Assembly: GCA_023701125.1 (NCBI GenBank)
Contig: JAMPXO010000024.1
Span: forward strand, 1 to 49,171
Direction: 5' to 3'
Length of the DNA stretch: 49,171 bases
Origin: Vicinamibacteria bacterium
Lineage (GTDB): Bacteria > Acidobacteriota > Vicinamibacteria > Fen-336
Shown piece after piece: positions 7,010 to 16,400 of this stretch (position 1 is its first letter; each line of letters opens with the position of its first letter). A model generated the notes under the pieces. It searched no databases. It saw only the letters and a program-made list of their open reading frames with translations, and had not been told where the DNA came from. A program made the position numbers and the translations under genes.

Positions 7010-7874
7010 CACGTGTGTTGCTCGAGCGGGCCGCCCGGACGTCGCGGAGGAAGGCGAGCGCCGCGGGCTCGTGCTCGGGCTCGCGATGGCCGATCAGCAG
7101 GCTGCAACCGTCTCCGGTGAGCTCGGCGGTCCAGCTCGGATCGAAGCCCCGGACCCGCTCGAGCCAGCCGCGCACCTTGGCCCGGAAGTCGCGTTCCTGG
7201 GCGTACACCAGGCCCAGTTGGCGCATCAGCCCGGCCGCGCCCGTCAGCGTGATGGCCGTCATCCCGCCCGGCCGGATGGCCGCGGCGCGGGCGATGGTCC
7301 AGAGGTAGAAGTCGAGGTTGGCCGGGCTGTCCGAGAGCTGTCGCACCGCTTCCCACGGGAAGGACACGAAGCTGCGCCGCAACTCGCGCCAGAAGTCGCT
7401 GCTCAAGCGGGTGCGGTTGACCCCCCGCGGGTCGTCGGCGGCGGGTGGAGTGGCGCCCTCGCACCACAGGTGGGCATGGTCGAAGCACAGCAGCGAACTG
7501 CGCTGGGCTGGCTTCCCGTCGGGCGTCCGGAACTGCTGTCGCACGATCAGGGCGGCGTTGCAGACCCGCAGCAGGCGCTGCGCCATGCGCTGGTAGTTGC
7601 GGCCGTCCGGCGGCAGGCCCAGGTCGCCCAGGATGGCGAAGGCCGAGCCGAGGTCGACCTCGCGACTGTTCGCGTAGACCGCGCGCGTGCAGGCCAGCAG
7701 CAGCAACGCTCGATCCTGACCGAACGGCACCCCGTACTCGGGCGCGCCGAAGACCTGGACCTCGCTGGGCCCAAGCCGCCGCGTCCAGGTGGTGGACCGG
7801 AAGGGGCGCACCGGCAGCGCGCCGAAGACCAGGGCGCGAACGGCGTAGCCGATCCGCGGCGGGCCCGCGCTCAC
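7005..7874 (-). CDS. Plasmid-type replication initiator (RepA_C family-like)
   Basis: This 289-residue protein matches my memory of the plasmid RepA_C pattern: EVQVFGAPEYGVPFGQDRALLLLAC (near residues 37-61), then SREVDLGSAFAILGDLGLPPDGRNYQRMAQRLLRV, an early strand-helix pair, and later FWRELRRSF. Such proteins bind origin iterons and start plasmid replication. Here it sits between a RiPP precursor operon and an S41 protease gene on an otherwise chromosomal window, suggesting a captured plasmid remnant or a domesticated DNA-binding protein. No iterons were seen in the flanks. Family call is moderate; role is open. Confidence 0.65.
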   Translation of the reverse strand: MSAGPPRIGYAVRALVFGALPVRPFRSTTWTRRLGPSEVQVFGAPEYGVPFGQDRALLLLACTRAVYANSREVDLGSAFAILGDLGLPPDGRNYQRMAQRLLRVCNAALIVRQQFRTPDGKPAQRSSLLCFDHAHLWCEGATPPAADDPRGVNRTRLSSDFWRELRRSFVSFPWEAVRQLSDSPANLDFYLWTIARAAAIRPGGMTAITLTGAAGLMRQLGLVYAQERDFRAKVRGWLERVRGFDPSWTAELTGDGCSLLIGHREPEHEPAALAFLRDVRAARSSNTRA

Positions 7875-7957
7875 GGCGCCCCCGACAGGGCGCAGAGCGC
7901 GCGCACGCTTGGTTCGACGTGGCCGCGCTGCATCGAGGGTCGTTAGTATAGCGAGCG

Positions 7958-9304
7958 ATGGATCGGTTCCCGGCGGACGAGCGTGAGCGCGAGGCCGCCT
8001 GGCTGCGCGCCCTCGGCCTGCGCGTGCCGGAGCGATTCTTCGCCGACCCGTTCGTGCAGCCCACGGCCTGGTTCGCCCACCCCGCCTCGAGCGTCGATCC
8101 CCACGCGCTGGCCGACGACCTGCCGCTGCTGCGCGAGACCCTGCGCGACGCGTACGCGGGTTGGGAGACCGCGAGCGAGGCCGACTGGGGCACGCTCTTC
8201 ACCGCGTGGGAGCGCCACCTGCGCGGCACGCCGGCACCGCGCGACGCCTTCGCTCCCTGGACCGCGTGGCAAGGCCGCTGCCCCGATCGCCACACCGGCC
8301 CCTGGCCCGGCTCGCCGACACCACAGCCGTTTACGGGGGTCGTCCAGGGCGCCCTCGAGGGCGCGGAGGCCTGGCGCGACGCGAGCGGCGTCGAGCACGC
8401 CCTCGACCATGGAGTGCGCGTGCACGCCGCGTACGCGGAGTCCCGCCGCGTCGGCGTCGTGCGCGCCCTCGCCGAGGCGCCGGCTCCCGCCGCGGTGCGC
8501 AGCGCGGGCGCGTGGCATGTCGTGCGTCCGCTGTTGCCCCTCCCCACTCCTCCGCTGGCCGACGAGCCAGCAACCGGGGCCCTCGCGCCCGACGTCGGGT
8601 CGATTCGCATCCCCACTGCGACCCCGGCGCACGTCGCCCCGCGCCTGCCCTCCTCGCAATGGCGCCTCGTCGTCTGCGACCTGCGCGGCAACCGCGGCGG
8701 CGGCCTCGGCCCCTGGCTCGACTACCTGTGCGCCTGGCTCGGGGCGTCCGTGCTCGACCCGTGGCGCCAGGTCGGCGGCTGGGATGTGAGGTCGCCGCGC
8801 ACGCCGGCCCTGCACTGGGGCGTGGCGCAGGCGGCTGTCGTGGGCCACCACTCCCCGCTCGAGGAGCCGCTGCGAACCCAGGCTCAGGCCGTGCTCGACG
8901 GCCTCGGCTCGTGCCCGCGACGCGAGGTCGTGAGGCGCTCGGGACACTGGCGCTGGCCGGTTTCCCCGCGGCCCGCCCCGACGGACGAACCGCGGCTGAT
9001 CGTGCTCGTCGACGATCGCTGCGGCTCGGACGGCGAGTTGCTCGCCATGCTGCTGGCGGTCCGCCCCGGCGCGCGGCTGGTCGGCCGCGGAACGGCGGGC
9101 GCCTGCGGCTGGGTGCGGCCCGGGCGGCTGGTGCTGCCCCGCTCGCGGGTGGGCTTCCAGCTCGCCACGGGGCGACTCGACCCGCTGGGACCCGACCGGC
9201 CCGTGGACGGCCTCGGTCTGCCGGTCGACGTGCTGGTGGAAGCGTGGCCCGCGGACGACGCGGGCCTGCTGGCCCTCGCGCGCGCGGCGGACGGCTGCCC
9301 CTAG
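7958..9304 (+). CDS. S41-family serine protease, candidate leader peptidase
   Basis: This 448-residue protein has an N-terminal S41-like helical region (AYAGWETASEADWGTLFTAW) and a C-terminal S41 core: VVCDLRGNRGG, then LVDDRCGSDGELLAMLL with the likely nucleophile Ser in CGSDGE, followed by LVGRGTAGACGW and the GLGLPVDV end. No signal peptide is visible, so it probably acts in the cytoplasm. It is transcribed divergently from the repA-like gene and is followed nine bases later by the second radical SAM maturase. No other protease occurs in the cluster, so removal of the NHLP leader is a reasonable but unproven role. An AT-rich TAGTAT box lies nine bases before the ATG. Confidence 0.78.
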   Translation: MDRFPADEREREAAWLRALGLRVPERFFADPFVQPTAWFAHPASSVDPHALADDLPLLRETLRDAYAGWETASEADWGTLFTAWERHLRGTPAPRDAFAPWTAWQGRCPDRHTGPWPGSPTPQPFTGVVQGALEGAEAWRDASGVEHALDHGVRVHAAYAESRRVGVVRALAEAPAPAAVRSAGAWHVVRPLLPLPTPPLADEPATGALAPDVGSIRIPTATPAHVAPRLPSSQWRLVVCDLRGNRGGGLGPWLDYLCAWLGASVLDPWRQVGGWDVRSPRTPALHWGVAQAAVVGHHSPLEEPLRTQAQAVLDGLGSCPRREVVRRSGHWRWPVSPRPAPTDEPRLIVLVDDRCGSDGELLAMLLAVRPGARLVGRGTAGACGWVRPGRLVLPRSRVGFQLATGRLDPLGPDRPVDGLGLPVDVLVEAWPADDAGLLALARAADGCP

Positions 9305-9313
9305 AATCGCGGC

Positions 9314-11287
9314 TTGCTCCCCTCCACCGCGGTCCGAGTCGCGCTCGTCCAGCCGCCGTTCGGCTCCGGCATCCTGCCCGGCCTCGGTCTCGCGCTGCTC
9401 AAGGGCGAGTTGCTGCAGCGCGGCCTCGAGTGCCGGATCTTCTACTGGGACCTCGACCTGCTCGCGGAGATCCCCGGACGCACCGCGCGCGAGCGCTTCC
9501 AGGGCTTCTCCGAGTTGACGTCGCGGCCGTGGTTCCCGTTCAACGAGTGGGTCTTCGCCCAGGTCGTGCACGACGACCGCCTCGACCACCGCGCCGAGGC
9601 GCTGACGGCACGGCTGCGCCCGTTCGCCCGCAGCCGCCGCAACGGCGAGGCGCTGGCCGAGCATCTGCTCGGGTTGCGCCGCGACGCGCCCGCGGTGGTC
9701 GACCGCTGCGTCGACCAGCTCGCGGCCTACGACGTGGTCGGCATCGGCACGACGTTCCTGCAGAACACGGCGGCGCTGGCGCTGGCCCGCCGCGTCAAGC
9801 AGCGCTGGCCGCACAAGACGGTCGTGCTCGGCGGGGCCAACTGCGACGGCGAGATGGGGGCTGCGCTGCTCGAGCACTTCCCGTTTCTCGATCACGTCTT
9901 CTCGGGCGAGGTCGACTTCGCCTTCCCGGCGTTCGTGCAGGCGCTCGCGGCCGGACAGCCGGCCGGCGACGTGCCCGGCCTCATCTCCCGAGACGGCGCG
10001 GGCCGCGTGACGGGGACGCCGGCACCGCCGCTCGGCGCACTCGACGCGCTCGCCGTTCCCGACTACGAGGACTACACCGAGGCCTTCCACCGCCACGGCC
10101 TCGACGGCTTCCTGCGGCTGACGCTCTCGCTCGAGTCGTCGCGCGGCTGCTGGTGGGGCGAGCGCCACCACTGCACGTTCTGCGGACTGAACGCCGGCGG
10201 CATGGCGTTCCGGCGCAAGAGCCCCGAGCGCTTCGAGGCCGAGGTCGACGAGGTCGTGCGCCGCTACGGCGTGCGCTATCTCTACATGGCCGACAACATC
10301 CTCGCGGTCGACTACTACGGCGGCCTGCTCGAACGCATGCGCCCGCGCGACGTCGAGTTCTTCTACGAGATCAAGTCGAACGTGACCCGCCGCCAGGTCG
10401 CCAGCCTGGCCGCCGGCCACGTCAGCTACGTGAAGCCCGGCATCGAGCACTTCTCGTCCGCGATCCTGGCCCGCATGCGCAAGGGGGTCACGGGCATCCA
10501 GAACGTCGCCCTGCTGCGACTGGCGCGCGAGTACGGCGTGCTCGTCGATTACGGCTTCCTCGTCAACTTCCCGGGTGAAGAGACGGAGGAGTACGACCGC
10601 CTCGCGCTGGAGTTGCCCAGGCTCAGCCACCTGCGCCCGCCCGTGGCGCTGACCCCGATCGAGTTCCACCGCTTCAGTCCCTATCACCAGGACCCCGCGC
10701 AGTTCGGCCTCGCGCTGCGACCCTGGCGGGAGTACGCGGAGATCTACCCGCTGCCCGAGGACCAGGTCGCGCGCGTCGCCTACGTGTTCGAGAGCTCGCA
10801 GGGGGTGCCGCCGGACTTTGCGCACCTGCGACGGCTGCTCGAACAGGTGCGGCGCTGGCACGCGCTGTACGACGAGCAGCGCTGCACGCTGGTGTGGGAG
10901 GCCGACGGCGACGACGTGGTCGTCGACGACACGCGGCCCGGGTTCGGGCCCCGTCGCTACCGCGTCAGCGGCTTCGCCGTCGAGGTCTTGCGCCTGCTCG
11001 ACGAGCCGAAGCCGCTGCTGGCCCTGTCGCGAGCCGCGGCGGCCGCCGCGAGTGCCGCCGTGCCCGCCCCGCCCCCGCTGCGAGCGGACGAAACCGCGAT
11101 CCACTTCGACGCGGGCGCCTTCCGCGCAGACCCCGAGGCGTGCCTCGCTCCGCTGCGCGAAGCGGGGCTGCTTTTCGAAGAGGCTCTCTCGCGGCTCGCG
11201 GGCTCCAACGCCACGGAGACCTACGCGCTGGCGCTGCCGGTACCACGCGCCTGGCGTCCGGCCAACCTCGACTGGCTCGTCTACTGA
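9314..11287 (+). CDS. Cobalamin-type radical SAM RiPP maturase (paralogue B)
   Basis: This 657-residue protein is a full-length paralogue of the maturase at 753-2861. It has a B12-binding-like N-terminus (VRVALVQPPFGSG, VVLGGANCDGEMG), a radical SAM core with Cys279, Cys287 and Cys290 (CWWGERHHCTFC) and a C-terminal domain without the repeat insertion of paralogue A. The start is TTG at 9314, nine bases after the protease stop; no ATG or GTG fits better. Both maturases probably act on the NHLP precursors, perhaps at different positions or on different precursors. Its last seven bases overlap the convergent HTTM gene. Confidence 0.88.
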   Translation: MLPSTAVRVALVQPPFGSGILPGLGLALLKGELLQRGLECRIFYWDLDLLAEIPGRTARERFQGFSELTSRPWFPFNEWVFAQVVHDDRLDHRAEALTARLRPFARSRRNGEALAEHLLGLRRDAPAVVDRCVDQLAAYDVVGIGTTFLQNTAALALARRVKQRWPHKTVVLGGANCDGEMGAALLEHFPFLDHVFSGEVDFAFPAFVQALAAGQPAGDVPGLISRDGAGRVTGTPAPPLGALDALAVPDYEDYTEAFHRHGLDGFLRLTLSLESSRGCWWGERHHCTFCGLNAGGMAFRRKSPERFEAEVDEVVRRYGVRYLYMADNILAVDYYGGLLERMRPRDVEFFYEIKSNVTRRQVASLAAGHVSYVKPGIEHFSSAILARMRKGVTGIQNVALLRLAREYGVLVDYGFLVNFPGEETEEYDRLALELPRLSHLRPPVALTPIEFHRFSPYHQDPAQFGLALRPWREYAEIYPLPEDQVARVAYVFESSQGVPPDFAHLRRLLEQVRRWHALYDEQRCTLVWEADGDDVVVDDTRPGFGPRRYRVSGFAVEVLRLLDEPKPLLALSRAAAAAASAAVPAPPPLRADETAIHFDAGAFRADPEACLAPLREAGLLFEEALSRLAGSNATETYALALPVPRAWRPANLDWLVY

Positions 11288-12030
11288 ACGAGCCGACGGA
11301 TCTCGCCGGCCCAGAACACGACGGCGGGCAGCGGCGCCGCGAACGCCCACGGGAACACGTTGAGGCCCATCGCGAAGGCCGTCGCGAAGTGGAAGCCGAG
11401 AGCGGCGAGGCAGAAGGCGAGCGCCCCCGTCTCGCCGCTCACCAGCGCCAGCGGAAAGGCGCTCTCGAACAAGATCACCATCCAGCCGAAGGCGGGCGCG
11501 GTGCGGCCCGGGATCACCATCCGCGCGATCAGCGGGTGCCCGTAGGGGCGCGTGCGCAACAGCGCGGCCAGCAGGCTGCCGTCGCGCCACGAGGCCATCC
11601 ACGCCTTCATCACGCCGGCCGTCGTGTAGGCCGCGACGGAGAGCGTCGCGGCGAAGCCCAGGAACGCGCGCACGACGGCGTCGGTCGGCGCCGCCGCGGC
11701 CAGCGCCAGCGCGACGCCGAGCACGAACTGGAGCTGGTCCGCGCCCTCGAGGCCCCAGCGCGCGCGCAGCATCAACAGCAGCGACGAGACGGCCGCCAGC
11801 ACCGCGGCGGGCAGCACGAGGTCGGGCCAGCTCCCGCAGGCGACGCCGACGCCGGCCGCCGCGCGGAGCGCCGCGACCAGCACCCACGGGCCGCGCCCGC
11901 CGCTCTCCCCCCAGTAGGAAGCCGCGCTCCACTCGCGGACGAGCGCGAGCCACTCCAGCGAGGACAGCACCAGCGCCGCGCCGAGGAAGAGGCGCAACCA
12001 GGCGAGGGCGTCGAGCGGGTCGGCGAGCAT
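11281..12030 (-). CDS. HTTM/SdpB-like integral membrane protein (copy A)
   Basis: This 249-residue protein has about six hydrophobic segments, beginning with ALAWLRLFLGAALVLSSLEWL. The central YTTAGVMKAWMASWRDGSLLAALLRTRPYGHP region matches the HTTM (vitamin K carboxylase-like) family pattern. SdpB, required with SdpA for maturation of the SDP peptide toxin, belongs to this membrane family. The gene directly follows a 163-residue anchored protein through a TGATG junction, the same order as sdpA-sdpB. A paralogous pair lies at 17636-18921. Role in peptide maturation or immunity is inferred. Confidence 0.72.
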   Translation of the reverse strand: MLADPLDALAWLRLFLGAALVLSSLEWLALVREWSAASYWGESGGRGPWVLVAALRAAAGVGVACGSWPDLVLPAAVLAAVSSLLLMLRARWGLEGADQLQFVLGVALALAAAAPTDAVVRAFLGFAATLSVAAYTTAGVMKAWMASWRDGSLLAALLRTRPYGHPLIARMVIPGRTAPAFGWMVILFESAFPLALVSGETGALAFCLAALGFHFATAFAMGLNVFPWAFAAPLPAVVFWAGEIRRLVQ

Positions 12031-12521
12031 CAGCCGCGGCAGTTCTCGGAGACGAACAACAACTGCGGAGCCGCCTCCGCGGCCAGCACGTCACGGGCGC
12101 GCACCGCGAACTGGAACCCGGCCCCCGCCGGCACGTACTCCGCCGCCCGCTGCCGCAACACGGCATAGGCGGGGTCCGACGGGGCCTCGGCCCGACGCCC
12201 CTGGAGGCGCAGCCCGGTGAGTTGCAGCGCGAGGTCGAGGTAGGCCTTGGCGTGGCGCCGCTCCGGGTGCCACAGGAACCACAGCGGACCGCGCGGGCGC
12301 GCCGTCTCGACCACTCGCCACGGCCCGTGACCGCCGGCCGGCAACTCCTCGCGCACGACGAGTTCCAGCTCGTGGCCCACGATCCGCGAGGTGAAGAACA
12401 TGAAGTTGGGCACGAGGCCCAGGCTGCGCCGGCCGCCGATCCGGGCGCCGACGGCGGGGATCTGGCCGAGCGCGGCGAGCAGCGCCCACGTCACGAAGAC
12501 GACCACCACCAGCGAGCTCAT
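12030..12521 (-). CDS. SdpA-like small membrane-anchored protein (copy A)
   Basis: This 163-residue protein has one N-terminal membrane segment (LVVVVFVTWALLAALG) and then a soluble domain that includes LGLVPNFMFFTSR and a C-terminal cysteine (VSENCRG). It has the same length and layout as the protein at 17636-18127, which precedes the second HTTM protein. The arrangement resembles SdpA/SdpB. It overlaps the HTTM gene by one base (TGATG). Sequence similarity to true SdpA is only a pattern-level impression. Confidence 0.65.
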   Translation of the reverse strand: MSSLVVVVFVTWALLAALGQIPAVGARIGGRRSLGLVPNFMFFTSRIVGHELELVVREELPAGGHGPWRVVETARPRGPLWFLWHPERRHAKAYLDLALQLTGLRLQGRRAEAPSDPAYAVLRQRAAEYVPAGAGFQFAVRARDVLAAEAAPQLLFVSENCRG

Positions 12522-12574
12522 GTCACCGGCGCGGATTCTGCCACGCGTGCCGCGGTTATCATGCCCGCCTCCTC

Positions 12575-13474
12575 ATGATCGCGGTCGCGCCACTCCCCGC
12601 CCAGGACGCTCCGGCCTGGGAGCACCTGACCTTCCCGCTCTTCCGGCCGCAACTGCAGGAGCCGGACGTGCTGTGCGTCGCCGCGTCCTGCGGCGGCCAG
12701 CCGGTGGGCCTGGCGGTGGCCCGCCGCGGCCGCACCGCCCAGTTGTTGTCGATCGCCGTGGACTCGCCCTGGCGCAAGCAGGGCATCGGCGGCCGCCTGC
12801 TCGCCGCGACCCTGGAGCAGTTGAGCGCGGACGGCGCCGACAGCGTGGAGGCCGTCTACATCGCGGGCCAGCCCTCGACGCCGGCACTGGAGCGATTGCT
12901 CCAGCACCACGACTTCGCGCCGCCGCAGCCGCGGATGCTCGTCTGCCGGGCCCTGATCGCCACCCTCGTCGAGGCCCCGCTGGTCGCCGGTCGCCGGCAG
13001 CCGCGCCGCGGTCGGATCGTCGGCTGGGACGAGATGGGGGCGCACACCCGCGAGGCGCTGCACGAGGAGGCCAGCCGGCCCGGCGCCTGCCCCGACTGGG
13101 CGTGGCCGTTCTTCGACGAAGCGCGGATCGAGCCGGCGAACAGCGTCGTGCTCGAGCACGCCGGCCGCGTGCAGGGCTTCATGGTCAACCACCGCATCGC
13201 CGCCGACACGGTGCGCTACTCGCGCCTGTTCCTGTTTCCCGGAGCGGCCCGCGGCGCGGGCTTCGCGCTCGCCGGCGAGTCGCTCTGGCGCCAGCACGAG
13301 CGGCTGGGCGCGCGGGTCCCGAAAGGCTCTTGCGACCTCGAGGTCGCCAATCGCATGATGCTCAACTTCCTCGGGCGCCACCTGCGCCCGTGGCTCACCA
13401 GCGTGGCCGTCAGCAAGGTGGCGCGCAAGGTCCTGGTGCCGCAGGCAAAGGCTGTCGGAGATCCCGCTCGATGA
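12575..13474 (+). CDS. GNAT-family protein, double-domain type (paralogue B)
   Basis: This 299-residue protein has an acetyl-CoA loop at LSIAVDSPWRKQGIGGRLL in the N-terminal half. A second GNAT-like half ends DLEVANRMMLNFLGRHLRPWL, matching the C-terminal pattern of the paralogue at 4683-5573. It heads the plus-strand arm and its stop overlaps the LanM start (ATGA), so it is made together with the synthetase. Acylation of the peptide (for example N-terminal or ornithine side chain) is a plausible but untested role. The ATG at 12575 has no clear Shine-Dalgarno. Confidence 0.78.
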   Translation: MIAVAPLPAQDAPAWEHLTFPLFRPQLQEPDVLCVAASCGGQPVGLAVARRGRTAQLLSIAVDSPWRKQGIGGRLLAATLEQLSADGADSVEAVYIAGQPSTPALERLLQHHDFAPPQPRMLVCRALIATLVEAPLVAGRRQPRRGRIVGWDEMGAHTREALHEEASRPGACPDWAWPFFDEARIEPANSVVLEHAGRVQGFMVNHRIAADTVRYSRLFLFPGAARGAGFALAGESLWRQHERLGARVPKGSCDLEVANRMMLNFLGRHLRPWLTSVAVSKVARKVLVPQAKAVGDPAR

Positions 13475-16400
13475 CGCTCGACGACGACGCCCTCCGCCGC
13501 ATCGTGTGCCGCGCCGCGACCCTCGAGGAGCGGCTGCACGCGCCGTTCGTGCCGGCGCCGCCGCGAACCGACGACGAACGGGAGCGGGCGCAGGCCCGCA
13601 TCGCCCGCTGGCAGCAGGGCAGCGCGATCGGCGACGACGCGCTGTTCGCGCGGCGCCTGGCCTGGGACGGTCTCGACGCGGAGCGCGCGCTCGCGGTCGC
13701 CAACGGCGTGCGCCTGGCCGACGGTGCGGGGCTGCCCACGTGGACCGAGGTGCTGCGGCGCGGGGTCGCGCGGGCGACGGAACTCGCCCCGCTCTCGCGC
13801 GCGGAGATCGCGCAGCGCTGTGCGTTCCTGAAGGCCGACGAGCCCTGCGCCTTCGAGCAGGTCCTCGCGCCCTTCGTGGAGATCGCCAGCGAGCGGCTGA
13901 CAGCCGAGGCGCCCGACCTCGACGCCCTCGTCACGCCCGCCGCACTGGCGGACATGCAGCGCCACCTGCTGCAGTGGCTGTGCGCCGCCGGGGCCGAGAC
14001 GCTCGGCCTCGAGTTCAGCCTCGCGCGCTCGCTGGCCCCGGTCGGCTCCGGCTTCCAGGTCTACTGGTTCGGCCACGCGGACGGCGGCGGCGCGCCGGGC
14101 AGCGAGCGCTACGACGCCTTCGTGCGCGAGCTGCTCGGCGGCGGGCTGGCGCGGGTGGTGGAGGAGTTCGCGTTCCTCGGCCGCCTGCTCGGCCGCGTCA
14201 CGGAGCTGTGGACCGAGTCCAGCCTCGAGTTCGTCGATCGCCTGCGCGCCGATCGGGGCGAGTTGCAGCGCGCCTTCGGGGGCGAGGCTCCGCTCGGCCG
14301 CGTCGCCGCCGCCCACGCGGGCCTGTCCGACCGCCACCGCGGGGGCCGCACGACCTGGCACGTCACGTTCGAGTCCGGCGCCTGCTGCATCTACAAGCCG
14401 AAGGGGCTCGAGTCGGAGCGCGTGTTCCTGGAGCTGCTCGCCTGGCTCAACACCCACGGCGCCCCGCTGCCGCTGCGGGTGTTCGCGGCGGTCCACCGCC
14501 CCACCCACGGCTGGGTCGAGGTCGTGAAGCCCGGCTCGTGCGACGACGAAGCGGCGGTCGCTCGCTACTACCAGCGGGCGGGCCACATGCTGGCACTCGC
14601 CTACCTGCTCGACGGCAGCGACTTCCACCACGAGAACGTGATCGCCTCCGGCGAGCACCTCGTCTTCATCGACCTGGAGACCATCCTCTGCCACCGCGTG
14701 CGCGACCTCGGCCTCGAGGAGGAGGGCGCCAACTCGCTCGCCAACCGCGTCTTCTACTGGGACTCGGTGTTCCGCACGGCGCTGCTGCCGCGCTGGGAGT
14801 TCGGCGCGGGCGGCGAGAGCTACGACGTGAGCGGCCTCGGCGGCGTGTCCGCCCAGGCGACGTCGTTCACCCGCAAGGCGTGGAAGCACATCAACACCGA
14901 CGGCATGGAGCTCGCGCGCGAGGTGCTGAAGACACAGCCCTCGCAGAACGTGGTCCGCGTCGGCGAGCGCGTCGTCTCGCCCGCCCTCCACGTCGAGGAG
15001 ATGGTGCAGGGCTTCGCCGAGATGCACGGCCTGTTCCGCGAGCGCCGCAAGGAGCTGCTGGCCGGGCCGCTACGGGCGATGGCCGAGCTGCCGCTGCGCT
15101 TCATCTACCGCCACACCAAGATCTACACGGTGCTGCTCGGCTCGTACCTGCTGCCGCAGTTCCTCCGCGACGGCTTCGACGCCTCGCTGCAGGTCGACCG
15201 CCTGGCGCGGCCGCTGCTGCACACCGAGGAGCGCCACCCGTTCTGGCCGCTGATCGCCTCCGAGTCGCGCCAGCTCCTGCAGGCCGACATCCCGCTGCTG
15301 GGCTCGTGGGCCCACCGCGACGCGCTGGAGATGTCCGATGGCGAGGAGTTGCCCGGCTTCTTCGCCGAGCCCAGCTTCGACGCGCTCCGCCGGCGACTGG
15401 AGGACCTCGACGAGGCCGACCTCGCGCGCCAGGCGCAGTACATCCGCGCCTCGTTCCAGCTGCCGGAGCTCGCGCGGCCGGCGACCGCCGCCGCCGAGGA
15501 GCCCGTCGGCGAGGCTCCACCTTTGACCGACGACGCGCTGATCGCCGCTGCCGTGCGACTGGCAGACGAGATGGAACGGACCTCGATCCGCGCCGGCGGC
15601 ACCGCGACCTGGATCACGCTGCAGTACCACGCCGAGGCCCAGCGCTGGCAACTGCAGCCGATGGCGCCGCGGCTCTACGACGGCGTCGCCGGCACCGCGC
15701 TGTTCCTGGCCGGGCTGCACCACGCGACGGGCCACGAGGCCGCAGGCCGGCTCGCCCGCGAGGCCTTCCGCGGGGCCGCCGCCCAGCTCGACCCGACCTG
15801 GTTCCGGCTGCTGTTCGAGCCCGGCATCGGCGCGGGGCTCGGCGCGACCTCGCTACTTTACGGATTGCTGCGCGGCGCCCAACTGCTCGACGAGCCGGAG
15901 CTGCTCCAGGCCACCCTGCGCGGCGTCGCCTGCGTGACGCCCGAGCGCATCGCCCACGACGCCCGGCTCGACCTGCTGGGCGGGGTCGCCGGCGCGGCCG
16001 TGACGCTGCTCGCCCTGCACCGCGCCGGCGGCGACGACCACACGCTCGACCTGGCCGTGGCCTGCGGGCGTCACCTGCTCGACAAGCGGCGCGCCGCCGA
16101 CGGCGGCCTTCGGGCCTGGCCGACGCTCAACGCGACGGTGCTGGCCGGCTTCTCGCACGGCGCGGCGGGCATCGTGCTGGCGCTGGAGCGGCTGCACGCG
16201 GCGACGGGCCTGGACGAGTTCGGACAGGCCGCGCTCGAAGGCCGCGAGTGGGAGAACTCGATCTACGACGAAGCGGAGGGCAACTGGCCCGACTTCCGCT
16301 CGCCGCGCACCGGCCGCGGCCACGCGTTCCAGAGCACCTGGTGCCACGGCGCGTCGGGCATCGGCCTCGGCCGCGTCGATCGCCCGGGCGGACTCGACGA

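Noticed and set aside
7943-12166. A long minus-strand open frame opposite the protease and radical SAM genes
   Set aside because: Its translation is low-complexity and lies antisense to genes with clear catalytic motifs.
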